8,731 bases of DNA. Source: Lentisphaeria bacterium (GTDB taxonomy: Bacteria; Verrucomicrobiota; Lentisphaeria; Oligosphaerales; Oligosphaeraceae). Positions 7,801-8,731 of this stretch are shown here, piece after piece. Below the pieces are notes generated by a model. It was not told where the DNA came from and ran no database searches. It was given only the letters and a program-made list of their open reading frames with translations. Within the stretch, counting starts at the first letter, position 1. Each line of letters begins with the position of its first letter. The DNA is taken from assembly GCA_016303095.1 (NCBI GenBank), contig JAEDMH010000100.1:1-8731 (forward strand), written 5' to 3'. A program made the position numbers and the translations under genes.

Positions 7801-8717
7801 TCCAGGATCCCCGCCTGGCCCAGCTGGCCGCTCGCCTTGCCCAGGCGGAACAGGAAGTGGTTCAGGCCAATCCCGTCTTGGACGATCCTGCCCAATCCAT
7901 GGCGGTGCTGGTCTCCGAGAACGCCATGGAGCATGTCACCTACGGCACCCCCGTCAACTCCCTAGCCCTCACCTCCCAATACGAAGAATTCCCCCGCAGC
8001 GGCCTCGCCTTCGCCGACTATGTCATCCCCCGCCTAGACCAGGTCCCCCTGGAACACAAGCTCTGGTTCTTCGAAACCCCCTACTCTCTCTCCCCCGAGG
8101 AAGTGGACTATCTCCAGAAGAAGATTCTGGTGCCGGGAAACACCGTGATCTTCGCCTTGGGAGCGGACGTGGTGCGCCAGGACCACTTCTCCACGGAAAC
8201 CCTGGAGAAGCTCACGGGAATGACCTTCCGCATCGACCAGCGAAACACCGCCTCCCCCATCGCCAGCCTTACGCCCGCAGGAGAGAAAGCCCTGGAATTC
8301 CCCCAGGAAAAGCAATATCCCTCCCTCGCCCCCTTCTTCCCCATCTTCCGCCCCATGGAAGGAGGGGAAATCCTGGCCCGGGACGACCAGGGAAATCCGG
8401 TGCTGGCCCAAAACACCGTCAACGGATGCCGGGTCCTCTTCTCCGCCCTGCCCCGCTTCCGGGCCTCCTGGCTGCGGGCTTTGGGCAAGCAGGCAGGGAT
8501 CCCCTGCTACAATGACACCCCCGGAGACATCACCTGGGCCGCAGGACGGGTCATGGGATGCCATTTCCCCAAAGGAGGAGAACGCCTCCTCCACGCCCCC
8601 TTCCCCTCTGGCGTGGCCCGGGAACTGGTCTCGGGAGAGGAATACCCCATCCAGGAAGGAACCTTCTCCTTCCCCGCCCAAAAGGGCTCCTCCGCCCTCT
8701 TCCTGCTCCAACCGTAG
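4830..8717 (+). CDS. Large secreted GH42-like (beta-galactosidase-like) glycoside hydrolase
   Basis: This 1295-residue exported protein probably hydrolyses a plant or host glycan; the substrate cannot be named. Residues 1-18 are a Sec signal peptide (MQRLSLFASLLLVLLAQA, AxA-type cleavage before Q19). Residues 19-155 form a beta-rich region, 155-275 resemble a carbohydrate-binding jelly roll (starting near PNGDFQEGG), 280-425 another jelly roll (TADNALQEVLLNGT near 342-355), and 425-590 Ig-like beta domains. A probable TIM barrel spans about 590-1010. Candidate catalytic residues are acid/base E755 (ITWEWMYWG) and nucleophile E939 (VFITESDIRT). From about 1020 the VLVSENAMEHVTYG segment and VIFALGAD near 1106 resemble the GH42 second domain. 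The frame is open upstream to an ATG at 4455, but that part only reads repeat DNA, whereas ATG4830 gives a perfect signal peptide. No Shine-Dalgarno sequence or clear promoter is visible. The barrel and catalytic assignment are recalled from family patterns and not tested. Confidence 0.75.
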   Translation: MQRLSLFASLLLVLLAQAQDWDFRRENSLLGFLPQNFISYELVPGQGFHGIGHHNAYFNTPEGLALSAAEYNYVVVDYQGDAPGFPIYFSRNGGALSEKTRLNGRQRPGRKQLIYPTQGNPLWKDTITHLRFDVVLSEGCEATVQRIRLCKELPVELDGGQIPNGDFQEGGEGWEGDAQFSYQNAVIPPGGTLLSPWAELTHTGKYLLDADGEGELQVHLEYRDILGQSLPGQKAVLPGTFFSPELAAEARLHLLNPTDSPVTLHRLSLVAIPGGMELSKARQEFLAGKTFTVAQGGAIPCQGSWLWEESLVEKEQGCAVFLRSFTVEDPEDLKEAYLYLTADNALQEVLLNGTSLPLALPTEWRLFDVIPVKSFLKKGKNTLRVKVLNWDGPGGLLGELHLLPQHGERTILATDAQWKVRPLAPGEEKEWKTLAVQGTPLLVGPNGISPWGTLSFPPLIPKNLTVTHLDLPATLPEHGLWKPAPLLRFAGNPPQTINLSLSLSLRNGEHNFLAATYGIPRGALENRTEYALEESTVNLDFLPPGTYQLVATLNQQEIPMEGNRTLVVPPNPERDPDPLPSVQLVETRGVPKILINGQEKVTLTQYLIDMEEGDDQYQEIQRSADSGVPGLWMHLRLPLDGEGNPVFSNLDNICTTALLRNPNLHLVIILGLDSMRHASWLPHLLKDPRTLVENADGEHTVRNYSETRQISPSLASPQWLALSDRILQQVVEHLREMPYGKRVVALLPSAGITWEWMYWGCQRDGEFVDYSLGFREAFVRFAQRKYATVEEANQAWHTSFASFQEILEKRENLPMPDQRKDYGNPAFLRLPGETQMVMDYNRCMAEVVADAIIHLCGTVKNATQGKLLSGAYYGYLNQITNARWAQNSGHWAISKTLAAPQVELYHAPTTYNDRGPGGAAGFMVPDASIRQAGKVFITESDIRTLHSGAGRDFGGCLTLAETKAVLIREMAACLSHSVVMRYYDFSQGWVFQDPRLAQLAARLAQAEQEVVQANPVLDDPAQSMAVLVSENAMEHVTYGTPVNSLALTSQYEEFPRSGLAFADYVIPRLDQVPLEHKLWFFETPYSLSPEEVDYLQKKILVPGNTVIFALGADVVRQDHFSTETLEKLTGMTFRIDQRNTASPIASLTPAGEKALEFPQEKQYPSLAPFFPIFRPMEGGEILARDDQGNPVLAQNTVNGCRVLFSALPRFRASWLRALGKQAGIPCYNDTPGDITWAAGRVMGCHFPKGGERLLHAPFPSGVARELVSGEEYPIQEGTFSFPAQKGSSALFLLQP

Positions 8718-8731
8718 AACAGAAGAAAAGC

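Overview
This window looks like chromosomal DNA from a free-living or gut-type bacterium of the PVC group, most likely Lentisphaerota (Victivallis-like). The main clue is a pair of adjacent type II-style pseudopilins starting MKKSFTLIELL with a C-terminal H-X9-DG motif, a family strongly amplified in that phylum. A very large secreted glycoside-hydrolase-like protein, high GC coding sequence, and start codons with no recognisable Shine-Dalgarno sequence also fit. The taxonomic call is inference, since no rRNA or other marker gene is present.

Layout, all genes on the + strand: (1) an NhaC-family Na+/H+ antiporter (180-1829) behind a short pyrimidine-rich leader; (2) two consecutive pseudopilin genes (1937-2770 and 2934-3791), each with its own promoter and its own terminator-like hairpin; (3) about 1 kb of non-coding, palindrome-rich DNA (3792-4829) containing two diverged copies of a composite GC palindrome and then a 380-bp unit duplicated in direct tandem, with 377 of 380 bases identical; (4) a 1295-residue secreted beta-galactosidase-like (clan GH-A, GH42-like) multidomain enzyme (4830-8717), which ends 14 bases before the window does.

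The genes do not look like one operon. The pseudopilins read as self-contained transcription units: promoter, unrelated 5' leader, shared prepilin N-terminus, divergent body, terminator. Their promoters match at 30 of 33 positions with the same 16-bp spacer, while the leaders between promoter and start codon are unrelated. The pseudopilins are expected at the inner membrane or periplasm as part of a type II secretion or pilus-like apparatus, and the hydrolase carries a signal peptide. A link between export machinery and polysaccharide breakdown is plausible but only inferred from adjacency.

The strongest leads are the near-identical pseudopilin promoters, the tandem 380-bp duplication directly upstream of the hydrolase, and the chain of alternating C-rich and G-rich palindrome arms in the same intergenic region. 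I saw no tRNA, rRNA, CRISPR array, transposase, integrase or attachment site.
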